Of a stretch of 64,000 nucleotides of DNA, positions 8,906 to 17,810 are shown in pieces. The position numbers were made by a program, and so were the translations under genes. The stretch covers positions 59,204 through 123,203 of the forward strand of contig JAFVVQ010000059.1 of the NCBI GenBank assembly GCA_017502085.1, given 5' to 3'. The notes below the pieces were generated by a model that did not search any database, was not told where the DNA came from, and saw nothing but the letters and a program-made list of their open reading frames with translations. This DNA is from Clostridia bacterium. Its GTDB lineage: Bacteria; Bacillota; Clostridia; Oscillospirales; Acutalibacteraceae. Each line of letters opens with the position of its first letter. Within the stretch, counting starts at the first letter, position 1.

Positions 8906-9003
8906 TCAAATAATCTGAAAAGCTACAGCGATGGGATATAGCCGCAGCAATGCGCTGCCTGTCGCTTTTGCATTATCAGCAAAAAAGAAAGGATTGATAA
9001 ACA

Positions 9004-10515
9004 ATGGCAGAAGAAAAGATTGTCAACACCGCCCCCGAAACCGAGGAGCAGGTACAGGATATAAACGAGCTCAAGCAGATCAGAATCGATAAGCTCGAGG
9101 CTCTTCAGGCCGCAGGCAAGGACCCCTTCGAAATCACTCTCGCAGAGCAAAGCATCCACAATGCAGAAATCGTTGAGAGATTCGAAGAACTCGAAAATCA
9201 GAACGTTTCAATCTGCGGCAGAATGATGAGCCGCCGCGATATGGGTAAGGCTAACTTCATCGACGTCAGAGACCTCACCGGCAGAATGCAGGTATACGTC
9301 AAGATTGATGAAATCGGTGAAGACGTTTTCGCAGAATTCAAGAAGTGGGATATCGGCGATATCGTTGAAGTCAAGGGCTTTGTCTTCAGAACAAGAAGAG
9401 GTGAAATCTCCGTTCACGCAAAGGGAATCCGCCTCCTCTCAAAGTCACTCCTTCCCCTCCCCGAAAAATTCCACGGTCTGACCAACACAGACACACGTTA
9501 CCGCAGACGTTACCTCGATCTCATTATGAATCCCGAAGTCAAGGATACCTTTGTCAAGCGTTCACTCATCCTCAGAGAAATCAGAAACTATCTTGATTCT
9601 CAGGGCTTCCTTGAGGTTGAAACTCCCATGCTCGTTGCAAACGCGGGCGGTGCAGCCGCAAGACCCTTCCTCACTCACCACAACGCTCTCAATGAAGATT
9701 TCAAGCTCCGTATTTCACTTGAGCTTTATCTCAAGAGACTCATTGTCGGCGGCATGGAAAAGGTTTATGAAATCGGCAGAGTTTTCAGAAACGAAGGCTG
9801 CGACACCCGTCACAACCCCGAATTCACACTTATGGAACTTTATCAGGCATATACCGACTACAACGGCATGATGGAGATCACCGAAAATCTTTACAGACAC
9901 GTTGCTCATGCTGTTCTCGGCACAACCGTCATCAGCTACAACGGTGTTGAAATGGATCTCGGCAAGCCTTTTGAAAAAATCACAATGATTGATGCCGTCA
10001 AGAAGTATGCAGGCGTTGACTGGAACGAGGTTGCAACTCTCGAGGATGCAAGAGCACTCGCTGACAAGCATCACATCGAATACGAGAAGAGACACGGCAA
10101 GGGCGATATTCTTGCTCTGTTCATTGAAGAATTTGCAGAGGAACATCTCATCCAGCCCACTTTCGTTATCGATCATCCCATCGAGATTTCTCCTCTTACA
10201 AAGAAAAAGCCCGGCAACCCCGATTACGTTGAACGCTTCGAGTTCTTTATGAACGGTTGGGAAATGGCAAACGCATACTCCGAGCTTAACGACCCCATCG
10301 ACCAGAAGGAACGCTTCAAGGCTCAGGAAGCCCTTCTTGCTCAGGGCGACGAAGAAGCAAACACCACTGACGACGATTTCCTTATGGCCCTCGAATACGG
10401 TATGCCCCCCACAGGCGGTATCGGATTCGGTATCGACAGAATGTGCATGCTTCTCACCGACTCCTCCGCAATCAGAGACGTTCTTCTCTTCCCCACAATG
10501 AAGAGCCTCGACTGA
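9004..10515 (+). CDS. lysS: Lysyl-tRNA synthetase, class II
   Basis: A 503-residue class II synthetase that charges tRNA-Lys. Residues ~68-160 form the OB-fold anticodon-binding domain (ISICGRMMSRR, FIDVRDLTGRMQVYV). The catalytic domain contains motif 2 (FRNEGCDTRHNPEFT, about residue 261) and motif 3 (GIGFGIDRMCMLL, near the C-terminus). No T-box leader is seen in the 98-bp gap upstream. The following glycosyltransferase begins one base after the stop, so lysS and the wall-polymer genes probably share a transcript. Confidence 0.96.
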   Translation: MAEEKIVNTAPETEEQVQDINELKQIRIDKLEALQAAGKDPFEITLAEQSIHNAEIVERFEELENQNVSICGRMMSRRDMGKANFIDVRDLTGRMQVYVKIDEIGEDVFAEFKKWDIGDIVEVKGFVFRTRRGEISVHAKGIRLLSKSLLPLPEKFHGLTNTDTRYRRRYLDLIMNPEVKDTFVKRSLILREIRNYLDSQGFLEVETPMLVANAGGAAARPFLTHHNALNEDFKLRISLELYLKRLIVGGMEKVYEIGRVFRNEGCDTRHNPEFTLMELYQAYTDYNGMMEITENLYRHVAHAVLGTTVISYNGVEMDLGKPFEKITMIDAVKKYAGVDWNEVATLEDARALADKHHIEYEKRHGKGDILALFIEEFAEEHLIQPTFVIDHPIEISPLTKKKPGNPDYVERFEFFMNGWEMANAYSELNDPIDQKERFKAQEALLAQGDEEANTTDDDFLMALEYGMPPTGGIGFGIDRMCMLLTDSSAIRDVLLFPTMKSLD

Positions 10516-10516
10516 T

Positions 10517-11212
10517 ATGAAAATATCCGTTGCGTTAGCCGCCTATAAAGGCGAACTTTATATCGCTCAGCAGATGGAATCCATCCTCCGTCAGCTCGGC
10601 GAAACGGATGAACTGATTGTATCCGACGATTTCCCCGAGGGCAAAACCCGGGGAATCGTTGAAAGCATCGCATCAAAAGACCGCAGAGTAAAATACCTTG
10701 AGGGTCAGGGCAAGGGAGTTATAAAGAACTTTGAAAATGCTCTTTCTGTCTGCAACGGAGATATTATTTTTCTCTGCGATCAGGATGACGTATGGATGCC
10801 CGACAAGGTTGAAACGGTAATGAAGGAGTTTGAAAACGGAGCTCAGCTTGTGCTTCACGATGCATCGGTGACCGACGCTCATCTCAATGTCACAAATCCG
10901 TCTTGTTTCAGCATTCACGGTACAAATCTTTCGTTCGGAAAAAATCTTCTCAGAAACACCTTCGTCGGCTGCTGTATGGCATTCACGAAGGAACTTCTCG
11001 CAGAAACAATGCCATTCCCCGACGGCATTGCAATGCACGATTGGTGGATTGCCCTTGTCGCTCTGAAAAACAAGCGCAAAACCGTTCTCATCAAGAAACC
11101 TCTGATTATGTGGAGGCGACACGGCGAAAACGTTACGGGAGGCAGCACCACCGCAATTCAAAAAATATGCTGGAGACTGAATATGATTTCTGCTCTTGCA
11201 AAGCATAAATAA
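10517..11212 (+). CDS. GT2 family glycosyltransferase
   Basis: A 231-residue GT-A-fold glycosyltransferase with SVALAAYKGELYI at the N-terminus and CDQDDVW (87-93), whose acidic residues bind the metal-nucleotide. The wording resembles rhamnosyltransferase-type GT2 enzymes, but the donor is not determinable from sequence. It is shorter than many relatives (~300) yet keeps the C-terminal HDWWIALVA and WRRHGENVTG blocks. ATG starts one base after the lysS stop, implying translational coupling. Confidence 0.85.
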   Translation: MKISVALAAYKGELYIAQQMESILRQLGETDELIVSDDFPEGKTRGIVESIASKDRRVKYLEGQGKGVIKNFENALSVCNGDIIFLCDQDDVWMPDKVETVMKEFENGAQLVLHDASVTDAHLNVTNPSCFSIHGTNLSFGKNLLRNTFVGCCMAFTKELLAETMPFPDGIAMHDWWIALVALKNKRKTVLIKKPLIMWRRHGENVTGGSTTAIQKICWRLNMISALAKHK

Positions 11213-11248
11213 TTTTTTCCAATATGTGCCTTTGGAAAGGATAATAAT

Positions 11249-12013
11249 ATGAACAGAAAAATCAGCGGCTGCATTGTGACTTACAACAACATTGCCACCA
11301 TCGATAAGGCTGTAAGTTCGCTTCTGGAATGCACCGATGCGGATTTCCGTCTGTATATAGTCGACAACGGTTCGACCGACGGAACTCCCGAACATATAGA
11401 AAAGAATTATCCCGAGGTCACCGTTATCAGAAGCGGCGGCAATATCGGTTTCGGCGCAGGTCATAACCTGATTCTGGACAAGCTCGATTCCGATTACCAC
11501 GCGATAATCAACCCCGATATTTCCATCCGTGACGACGTTATTTCAAAACTTGCCGCCTTCCTCGACGAAAATCCTGATGCAGGTCTTGTTTCTCCCGAGG
11601 TGAGATTCCCCGACGGCAGACCGCAGATACTCGGCAAACGCACACCCAACCTCCGTTATCTTTTCGCGAGTCATTTCAGAGGCAAGGGTGAAGCCGAAAA
11701 GGTTCTCAGGGAATATGCAATGCTCGATGAGGATTACTCGAAGCCTTTCCCGATTGAAAATGCAACAGGCTGCTTCATCTTTATCAGAACAGAGCTTTTC
11801 AGAAAACTTGACGGCTTCGACAAGCGCTATTTTATGTATTTTGAGGATTGCGATCTTTCAAGAGAGGTCTGCAGAATCAGCAAGGTAATCTATAATCCGC
11901 TCGTAACGGTCTATCACGAATGGCACCGCGAATCCAAAAGAAATATGAAGCTGAAGCTTATCCACATCAAATCCATGCTGCTTTATTTTGCAAAATGGAC
12001 TTTCAGAAAATAA
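11249..12013 (+). CDS. GT2 family glycosyltransferase, WbbL/rhamnosyltransferase-like
   Basis: A 254-residue GT2 enzyme. Visible blocks are GCIVTYNN at the start, VDNGSTDGT (39-47), NIGFGAGHN and the metal-binding NPD (88-90). A later ENATGCFIFIRTELF and FDKRYFMYFEDCDLS give the general-base region. The pattern is that of WbbL/RfbF-like rhamnosyltransferases, so a rhamnose or related sugar in the exported polymer is plausible. AAAGGATAATAAT precedes the ATG. Next gene is the ABC permease, 24 bp on. Confidence 0.85.
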   Translation: MNRKISGCIVTYNNIATIDKAVSSLLECTDADFRLYIVDNGSTDGTPEHIEKNYPEVTVIRSGGNIGFGAGHNLILDKLDSDYHAIINPDISIRDDVISKLAAFLDENPDAGLVSPEVRFPDGRPQILGKRTPNLRYLFASHFRGKGEAEKVLREYAMLDEDYSKPFPIENATGCFIFIRTELFRKLDGFDKRYFMYFEDCDLSREVCRISKVIYNPLVTVYHEWHRESKRNMKLKLIHIKSMLLYFAKWTFRK

Positions 12014-12037
12014 GCTGAAGCGGAAACGGAAAATATT

Positions 12038-12844
12038 ATGAAATATCTGAAGAATTTTCATAAATACAGATATCTGCTCTACGAAATCGTGCGCAAGAAC
12101 ATCAAGCTGCAGTACCGCAACTCCGTTCTCGGCGTATTCTGGACCTTTCTCCAGCCTCTGATGACCACCATTGTGCTCGTTGTTGTTTTCGGCGGTATTT
12201 TCGGAGCAGACAGAAACTACACAACCTGCTATCCTATCTATCTTCTCAGCGGCAGACTTGTTTATGAGTTTTTCACGCAGTCTACAAAAAGAGCTATGCG
12301 TTCAATCGGTCTGAGCGCTTCGGTAATCAAGAAGGTTTACGTACCCAAATACATTTACCCTCTTTCGAATATCATTGCGAATTTCATAACCTTTGTAATT
12401 TCTCTGCTCGTGCTTGTGTTCTTCATCATCTATTTCTATTTCTTCACAAACACTCAGCCTGTTATCTCAGGTTATGCATTTCTCACTCCCATTCCGATTC
12501 TCATTCTTCTGCTGCTTTCAATCGGCGTAGGCATGATTCTTTCCACTCTCGCCGTCTTCTTCAAGGATATCGAATATCTCTATGAGGTTTTCAGTATGCT
12601 GCTCTTCTATGCAACTCCGATTTTCTATCACGTTGACCAGCTTAAGCTGCCTGCGGCAGTTTCATTCTGCCTGAAGCTGAATCCTCTTTATTCGATTACC
12701 GAAATGTTCCGCTGCTCCGTGCTTTACGGCAGAATGTTCAGCATCAATCATCTGCTCTATTCGCTCGGATTCAGCCTCGTAACCCTTCTTATCGGTTTCT
12801 TTGTTTTCTACAAGAAGCAGGATAAATTCATTCTTCACATTTAA
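12038..12844 (+). CDS. ABC-2 polysaccharide exporter permease (TagG/Wzm-like)
   Basis: A 268-residue integral membrane protein with about six hydrophobic segments and the N-terminal amphipathic block RKNIKLQYRNSVLGVFWTFL, characteristic of ABC-2 permeases that export teichoic acids, O-antigens or other undecaprenyl-linked glycans. Its stop lies 10 bp before the ATPase start, so the two subunits form the exporter. In this TarIJ-containing locus a TagG-like role, moving a polyol-phosphate polymer across the cytoplasmic membrane, is the simplest reading. Confidence 0.88.
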   Translation: MKYLKNFHKYRYLLYEIVRKNIKLQYRNSVLGVFWTFLQPLMTTIVLVVVFGGIFGADRNYTTCYPIYLLSGRLVYEFFTQSTKRAMRSIGLSASVIKKVYVPKYIYPLSNIIANFITFVISLLVLVFFIIYFYFFTNTQPVISGYAFLTPIPILILLLLSIGVGMILSTLAVFFKDIEYLYEVFSMLLFYATPIFYHVDQLKLPAAVSFCLKLNPLYSITEMFRCSVLYGRMFSINHLLYSLGFSLVTLLIGFFVFYKKQDKFILHI

Positions 12845-12854
12845 GGTGATTATT

Positions 12855-13601
12855 ATGGGTAAACCCGCAATTATCGTTGATAACGTCAGCATCCTTTTCA
12901 ATATGAACAAGGAAAAGGTTGACAATCTCAAGGAATATTTCATCAAGCTCGTCACACGCAAGCTCCATTATAATGAATTCTGGGCACTCAAGGACGTTTC
13001 CTTCACCGTCGAAAAAGGTGAAAGAGTCGGTGTGCTCGGCTTCAACGGAGCAGGTAAATCCACTCTTCTCAAGACCATCGCAGGCGTACTCAAACCCACG
13101 AAAGGCAGTGTCACGTCTTACGGTGTTATTGCTCCGATGCTTGAACTCGGAGCAGGCTTCGATATGAACTATTCGGGCAGAGAAAACATCTTTCTCTACG
13201 GTGCAACGATGGGCTATTCGAGAAAATTCATTCAGTCCAAATATGACGAAATCGTTGAATTTGCCGAGCTCGGTGAGTTTATAGATTCTCCCGTCAAGAA
13301 TTATTCTTCGGGTATGCGTGCCCGTCTCGGCTTCGCAATCGCAACTGCAGTTGAACCCGAGATTCTGATTCTCGACGAAGTGCTTTCCGTAGGCGACGCC
13401 AAATTCAGAATGAAGAGTGAAGCGAAAATCCGATCGATGTTTGACAAGGGCATAACTGTGCTCTTCGTTTCGCATAATACCAATCAGGTGCTCAACATCT
13501 GCAACAAAGCAATTATCCTTGATCGCGGCAGAATCATTGCTCAGGGCGATGCCGCCGAGGTCTGTAAAAAATATAACGAAATGATTAACTCGAAAAAATA
13601 A
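12855..13601 (+). CDS. ABC polysaccharide exporter ATPase (TagH/Wzt-like)
   Basis: A 248-residue ATPase with Walker A GFNGAGKST (62-70), signature YSSGMRARLGFA and Walker B EILILDEVLSVGD. The early segment KVDNLKEYFIKLV and the RENIFLYG block are typical of Wzt/TagH-type polysaccharide exporters. It ends soon after the ATPase core, so it lacks the C-terminal carbohydrate-recognition domain of Wzt proteins and the extracellular extension of B. subtilis TagH. ATG 12855 is chosen because AAGGTGA sits directly upstream. Confidence 0.88.
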   Translation: MGKPAIIVDNVSILFNMNKEKVDNLKEYFIKLVTRKLHYNEFWALKDVSFTVEKGERVGVLGFNGAGKSTLLKTIAGVLKPTKGSVTSYGVIAPMLELGAGFDMNYSGRENIFLYGATMGYSRKFIQSKYDEIVEFAELGEFIDSPVKNYSSGMRARLGFAIATAVEPEILILDEVLSVGDAKFRMKSEAKIRSMFDKGITVLFVSHNTNQVLNICNKAIILDRGRIIAQGDAAEVCKKYNEMINSKK

Positions 13602-13620
13602 ACCGAAAGGATGATTTTTT

Positions 13621-14337
13621 ATGGTTTTTGCAGCAGTATTTGCAGGCGGAATCGGCAGCCGTATGGGTAACTCCGATACCCCGAAACAGTATCTCGAGCT
13701 TGGCACCAAGCCCGTAATTATCCACACGGTTGAAAAGTTTTTTATCAATGACCGAATCGATGAGATTCTTGTCCTCTGCCCCAAGGCATGGGTTGCTCAT
13801 ACAAAAGACCTTGTCGAGAAGCACCTCCCTTCAGGCAAAAAGGTAACCGTTATTGCAGGCGGTGCAACAAGAAACGGTACTCTCGAAGCGGCTATCGACT
13901 ACATCGAAAAGAATTATGAAACCGATGAGCAGACAGTAATTGTCACTCACGATGCCGTCAGACCATTCCTCACCCACAGAATTATCTGCGAAAACGTTGA
14001 CGCAGCTATCGAATACGGCGCTTGTGACACCGTTATCCCCGCTACTGACACCATCGTTGAAAGTGCCGACGGCAAAATGATAAGCTCAATCCCGGAGAGA
14101 AGCAAGATGTTCCAGGGTCAGACTCCTCAGTCTTTCCGCCTCAAAGAGCTTGAAAGAGTTCTTGCCTCCCTCACGGATGATGAAAAGGCAATTCTTACCG
14201 ATGCCTGCAAAATTTTCTCAATCAAGAACAAGCCCGTCTATATGGTTTCGGGCGAAGTATATAACATCAAGATTACCTACCCCTATGATTTAAAGGTTGC
14301 CAAAACCCTTCTGAAAGGTAAGGATTCGGATGATTAA
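13621..14337 (+). CDS. tarI: Ribitol-5-phosphate cytidylyltransferase, TarI-like (IspD family)
   Basis: A 238-residue IspD-family cytidylyltransferase with the nucleotide-binding AAVFAGGIGSRMG at the N-terminus, then KQYLELGTKPVI, HDAVRPFL and TPQSFRL. IspD (MEP pathway) and TarI (CDP-ribitol) share these motifs. The overlap by 8 bp with a TarJ-like reductase and the exporter context argue for TarI, which makes CDP-ribitol from ribitol-5-phosphate. Typical TarI length. If the genome has no other ispD, a role in isoprenoid synthesis should be reconsidered. Confidence 0.82.
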   Translation: MVFAAVFAGGIGSRMGNSDTPKQYLELGTKPVIIHTVEKFFINDRIDEILVLCPKAWVAHTKDLVEKHLPSGKKVTVIAGGATRNGTLEAAIDYIEKNYETDEQTVIVTHDAVRPFLTHRIICENVDAAIEYGACDTVIPATDTIVESADGKMISSIPERSKMFQGQTPQSFRLKELERVLASLTDDEKAILTDACKIFSIKNKPVYMVSGEVYNIKITYPYDLKVAKTLLKGKDSDD

Positions 14338-15352
14338 TTCAGTTTACAGGCTTGTTGCCCCCGGTCTCATTGACATCGCTTGCACCGAGCCGGATTTAAA
14401 AAACAGTGTAATAATGCGACCCGTCTATCTCTCGGTCTGTAAGGCTGACCAGCGATATTATCTCGGCAAGAGAAGCCGTGAAGCACTCAAGGCGAAACTT
14501 CCGATGGCTCTTATCCACGAGTGCGTTGCGAAAGTTGTTTTTGACCCGACGGGCAATTTCAAGGCAGGCGAATACGTTGTTCCCGTGCCAAATATGCCCA
14601 CGGAGGACGACGACGTTATTGCCGAAAATTACCGCCTGAGCAGCCATTTCTGCTCAAGCGGATATGACGGATTCCTTCGCGACTATATCGATATGCCGCC
14701 TGACAGACTTGTCAGGGTGCCTGAAGGCATTGACCTCAAGGTTGCATCCTTCAGTGAACTTATCAGCGTTGCGGTGCACGCAGTCAGCAGATTCGAAAAA
14801 TTCGCTCACTCAAGAAGAGATTCCATCGGCGTATGGGGTGACGGCAACGTCGGTTACATCACCGCCCTCATCATTAAGGCACTCTATCCCGATGCAAAAC
14901 TTTACGTTTTCGGCACCGTGTGGGAAAAGCTCAATTATTTTGCTTTTGCCGACGGAGTCTATCACGTTGACCACGTACCTGCAGACCTGCGTATCGACCA
15001 CGCATTCGAATGCGTCGGCGGTGAAGCATCACGCTATGCCGTTGCGCAGATTATCGATATGATAAACCCAGAAGGTTGTGTCGGTCTTATGGGTGTCAGC
15101 GAAAGTCCCGTAGGCATCAACACAAGAATGGTGCTCGAGAGAGGTCTCAACCTCTTCGGCTCAAGCAGAAGCGGTGTTGAGGATTTTCAGCGCACAATGG
15201 ACCTGCTTGAGGAAAACCCGAGAATTGCACAGTATCTTGAGAATCTCATCGCAGGTGTTGTTGAAATCAGAACAATTCCCGACATTCATTCTGCATTTCA
15301 GCAGGATATCAGCCGTAATTTCGGCAAAACCGTTCTGAAATGGGATAAATAA
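14330..15352 (+). CDS. tarJ: Ribulose-5-phosphate reductase, TarJ-like
   Basis: A 340-residue zinc-type medium-chain dehydrogenase relative with an NAD(P)-binding GVWGDGNVGYITALI segment near residue 165 and an N-terminal GroES-like half containing SVCKADQRYY and HECVAKVV. TarJ reduces ribulose-5-phosphate to ribitol-5-phosphate, feeding TarI. The start overlaps the end of tarI (ATG inside the last codons), the usual fused-operon arrangement. Length and the wording SVCKADQRYYLGKR match TarJ rather than sugar-alcohol dehydrogenases of catabolism. Confidence 0.85.
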   Translation: MINSVYRLVAPGLIDIACTEPDLKNSVIMRPVYLSVCKADQRYYLGKRSREALKAKLPMALIHECVAKVVFDPTGNFKAGEYVVPVPNMPTEDDDVIAENYRLSSHFCSSGYDGFLRDYIDMPPDRLVRVPEGIDLKVASFSELISVAVHAVSRFEKFAHSRRDSIGVWGDGNVGYITALIIKALYPDAKLYVFGTVWEKLNYFAFADGVYHVDHVPADLRIDHAFECVGGEASRYAVAQIIDMINPEGCVGLMGVSESPVGINTRMVLERGLNLFGSSRSGVEDFQRTMDLLEENPRIAQYLENLIAGVVEIRTIPDIHSAFQQDISRNFGKTVLKWDK

Positions 15353-15353
15353 T

Positions 15354-16649
15354 ATGGACTATAAGATTTCTGTAATCATACCCGCATATAACGGTGAAAA
15401 GTTCCTTGCCGAGACTCTCGACTGCGTTCTGAATCAGACTCTCAGAAGTGTTCAGATTGTTATTGTCGATGACGGCTCAACAGATTCAACTCCCGATATT
15501 ATTGCGGATTATGCAAAAAAACACAGCAATATTCTGGCCATCCGCCAACCGAATTCGGGCGTATCCGCCGCAAGGAACAACGGCATACGCAATGCATCGG
15601 GCGAATATCTGCTCTTTCTCGATACGGATGACGTTTTCACTCCCGATTCGTTTGAGCTTATGTGCGATAAGCTTGACAAAACGGGCGCCGATATCGCAAT
15701 CTGCCGCGTTCAGCGATTTGGCTACGGCGGTGAGGAATTCAATCCGATTGTCGACGAATTCACAAAGGAGGATTCAATCGGATGCTACGACAAGCGTCTG
15801 CTCTGGAATTTCCTCGTGAGTAACAAGTGCTACCGCACGAAGTGGCTCATGGAAACGGGTGTTGAATTCCCTGCTCTGCGTTACAGTGAAGACGGTGCGT
15901 TCTTTATGCAGGCAGTCTATCACTTCCCGAAGATTACGGGTGTTTACGGTGCGGTTTTCAGATACCGCCGCCATACGCCCGAAGAGGGAAGCTCCGTCAC
16001 GCAAAGAATCAGCAGTCAGCTTGTCGGTGATTTCTGCAAATCGCTCGACATCGTTTACGAAGCCGCAAAGCTGTCTTTTGAAAAAGACGGTTGCACCTGC
16101 ACCGACAAAGACGGCTATCTTCAGGAAATTCTCGCAAAGGCTTATACCGCACTTATCAACGAGTTTTACCGTCTGATATGGGCAGCGGATGACGAAACCT
16201 GTGCACTGATGAAGGCAAGATATGAATATCTGACTTCCCTGATGACTGCCGAAACTCTCCGCAAATGCTCTCTCAATCACAAGGATATCAAAGCCCTTGT
16301 TTTTGACAAAAAAGAAATCAACGAAAAACCGCAGATAACGGTTGTTGCAAAGCACCCGACCAAGGATTTTCTGCAGTCGCTCTATGCACAGTCAATGCCT
16401 GTTTTTCAGTTTCTGACCTGTGCGGGTGTTGTCAGAGAAAATCTGACAATTATCTCGGCAAGTAACTTTGAAAATCAGGTAAAAGCAGCAACAAAGGGGC
16501 AGACAGTCATCTCCCTTTCGGGCAAAAAACCGATTGACCCCCGTCTGCTTAAGGTTGTTTCGCTCCTCAAAGCGTCTCCGAAATTCGGCATTTTCCCCGA
16601 TTCGGTCATCGTCTTCGGAGCAAAACTTTTCCTGAAATTATTCCGATAA
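15354..16649 (+). CDS. GT2 glycosyltransferase with C-terminal extension
   Basis: A 431-residue protein. Residues 1-~220 are a GT2 domain (ISVIIPAYNGEKFLAETLDC, VDDGSTDST, LDTDDVF). The remaining ~200 residues hold RYSEDGAFFMQ and then a segment I do not recognise, rich in charged residues and without membrane spans. Related two-part proteins occur in teichoic-acid loci, where the C-terminal half can aid polymer handling. ATG begins one base after the tarJ stop. Donor and acceptor are unknown. Confidence 0.8.
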   Translation: MDYKISVIIPAYNGEKFLAETLDCVLNQTLRSVQIVIVDDGSTDSTPDIIADYAKKHSNILAIRQPNSGVSAARNNGIRNASGEYLLFLDTDDVFTPDSFELMCDKLDKTGADIAICRVQRFGYGGEEFNPIVDEFTKEDSIGCYDKRLLWNFLVSNKCYRTKWLMETGVEFPALRYSEDGAFFMQAVYHFPKITGVYGAVFRYRRHTPEEGSSVTQRISSQLVGDFCKSLDIVYEAAKLSFEKDGCTCTDKDGYLQEILAKAYTALINEFYRLIWAADDETCALMKARYEYLTSLMTAETLRKCSLNHKDIKALVFDKKEINEKPQITVVAKHPTKDFLQSLYAQSMPVFQFLTCAGVVRENLTIISASNFENQVKAATKGQTVISLSGKKPIDPRLLKVVSLLKASPKFGIFPDSVIVFGAKLFLKLFR

Positions 16650-16676
16650 AACATAAAACGAAAATGAGGAATCGAT

Positions 16677-17810
16677 TTGAAAAAGCTTTTTTATTCGCTC
16701 TATGCCTTGTTTTTTAATATCAGCCGCATTTTTCCTTTGAGAAAAAACAGAGTGGCTTTCGTTGCGCCGCATAACGGCGGTGATAACGATTCGCTGTCCG
16801 TAATGCGACGATATTTTGAAGATAAGGGCGGATATGACGTTGTGAGCATATCCACGCAGGATCTGAAGCTTGATTTCTCATCAATCGGCTCAATCATAAA
16901 ATCCTGCCTCAAAGCGGCAGGATTTTTTACTTTCAGAGCATATCTTCTTGCGACCTCGAAATACGTTTTTCTCAACGATAATTTTATGCCGATGTCATTG
17001 CTGAAATTCAGCAATGACGCAGTTATAACACAGTTATGGCACGCCGAGGGGGCATTCAAGAAATTCGGTCTTTCAGCGCCCGTAACGGATGACGTGAGAG
17101 AAAGAGAAAAGAAATGCTCCGCAAAGCTGACTTACGTTATATGCTCATCAGAATCCGTTGTTCTGTTTTATGCAGAAGCTTTCGGCGTTGAAACCGACAA
17201 AATTCTTCCCTTGGGAAGTGCAAGAATCGATTCGCTTCTTGCTCCGACGGATACGGATTCAATCCGACGCAGTTTCGATGAATCCCACCCCGAATGCAAG
17301 GGTAAGGAGCTTGTGCTCTACGCACCCACCTTCCGTGACAGTGCGGAAAAGGATGCCGCCCTCGTTGAAAAAATCAATATTGATGCATTCAACCGTGAAT
17401 TCCCCGATAAACGTCTGCTTGTCAAACTCCATCCGCAGATTCATTCCGCAACGGTGCCCGACGGTGCAACAAACGTCACCGATTGCGATATCGGTATGCT
17501 CACGCTCATCTGCAATTGCGTCATAACTGATTATTCCTCGGTCTGTATGGATTTTGCTCTGCTCTCAAAGCCCTGCATATTCTTTGCATTTGACCTCGAT
17601 GAATATGAGCACGAGCGTTCATTCTATTTCGACTATGAAAGCGGCGTACCGGGACCCGTCGTCAGAGATTCCGTGGCTCTGCTCGAGGCAATAAAAAATC
17701 CCCGAAAAAACGAAGAAAAACTCCGTCAGTTCAGGGAATTTCATTTTGATTTTATCGACTGCAATAATGCAGAAAGAATTTATAACTCAGTTACTTCAGC
17801 CAACTCATAA
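16677..17810 (+). CDS. CDP-polyol phosphotransferase, TagF/TarL-like
   Basis: A 377-residue member of the CDP-glycerol glycerophosphotransferase family, which adds glycerol- or ribitol-phosphate units to a lipid-linked acceptor on the inner membrane face. Visible motifs: LWHAEGAFKKFGL, LVLYAPTFRD, LVKLHPQ and CVITDYSSVCMDFALL. Given TarI and TarJ next door, CDP-ribitol is the likely donor. Start is TTG 16677, with GAGGA seven bases upstream and no better ATG. The C-terminal end overlaps the convergent minus-strand paralogue by 20 bp, so no intergenic terminator can exist between them. Confidence 0.85.
   Translation: MKKLFYSLYALFFNISRIFPLRKNRVAFVAPHNGGDNDSLSVMRRYFEDKGGYDVVSISTQDLKLDFSSIGSIIKSCLKAAGFFTFRAYLLATSKYVFLNDNFMPMSLLKFSNDAVITQLWHAEGAFKKFGLSAPVTDDVREREKKCSAKLTYVICSSESVVLFYAEAFGVETDKILPLGSARIDSLLAPTDTDSIRRSFDESHPECKGKELVLYAPTFRDSAEKDAALVEKINIDAFNREFPDKRLLVKLHPQIHSATVPDGATNVTDCDIGMLTLICNCVITDYSSVCMDFALLSKPCIFFAFDLDEYEHERSFYFDYESGVPGPVVRDSVALLEAIKNPRKNEEKLRQFREFHFDFIDCNNAERIYNSVTSANS

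Noticed and set aside
8923-9003. A T-box or other riboswitch ahead of lysS
   Set aside because: The gap is too short for a T-box and lacks its conserved sequence; only a weak GCAGC/GCTGC hairpin is present.
12828-13784. A 318-codon minus-strand ORF across the exporter ATPase gene
   Set aside because: Antisense to a canonical ABC ATPase; long open antisense frames are common here because of codon bias.
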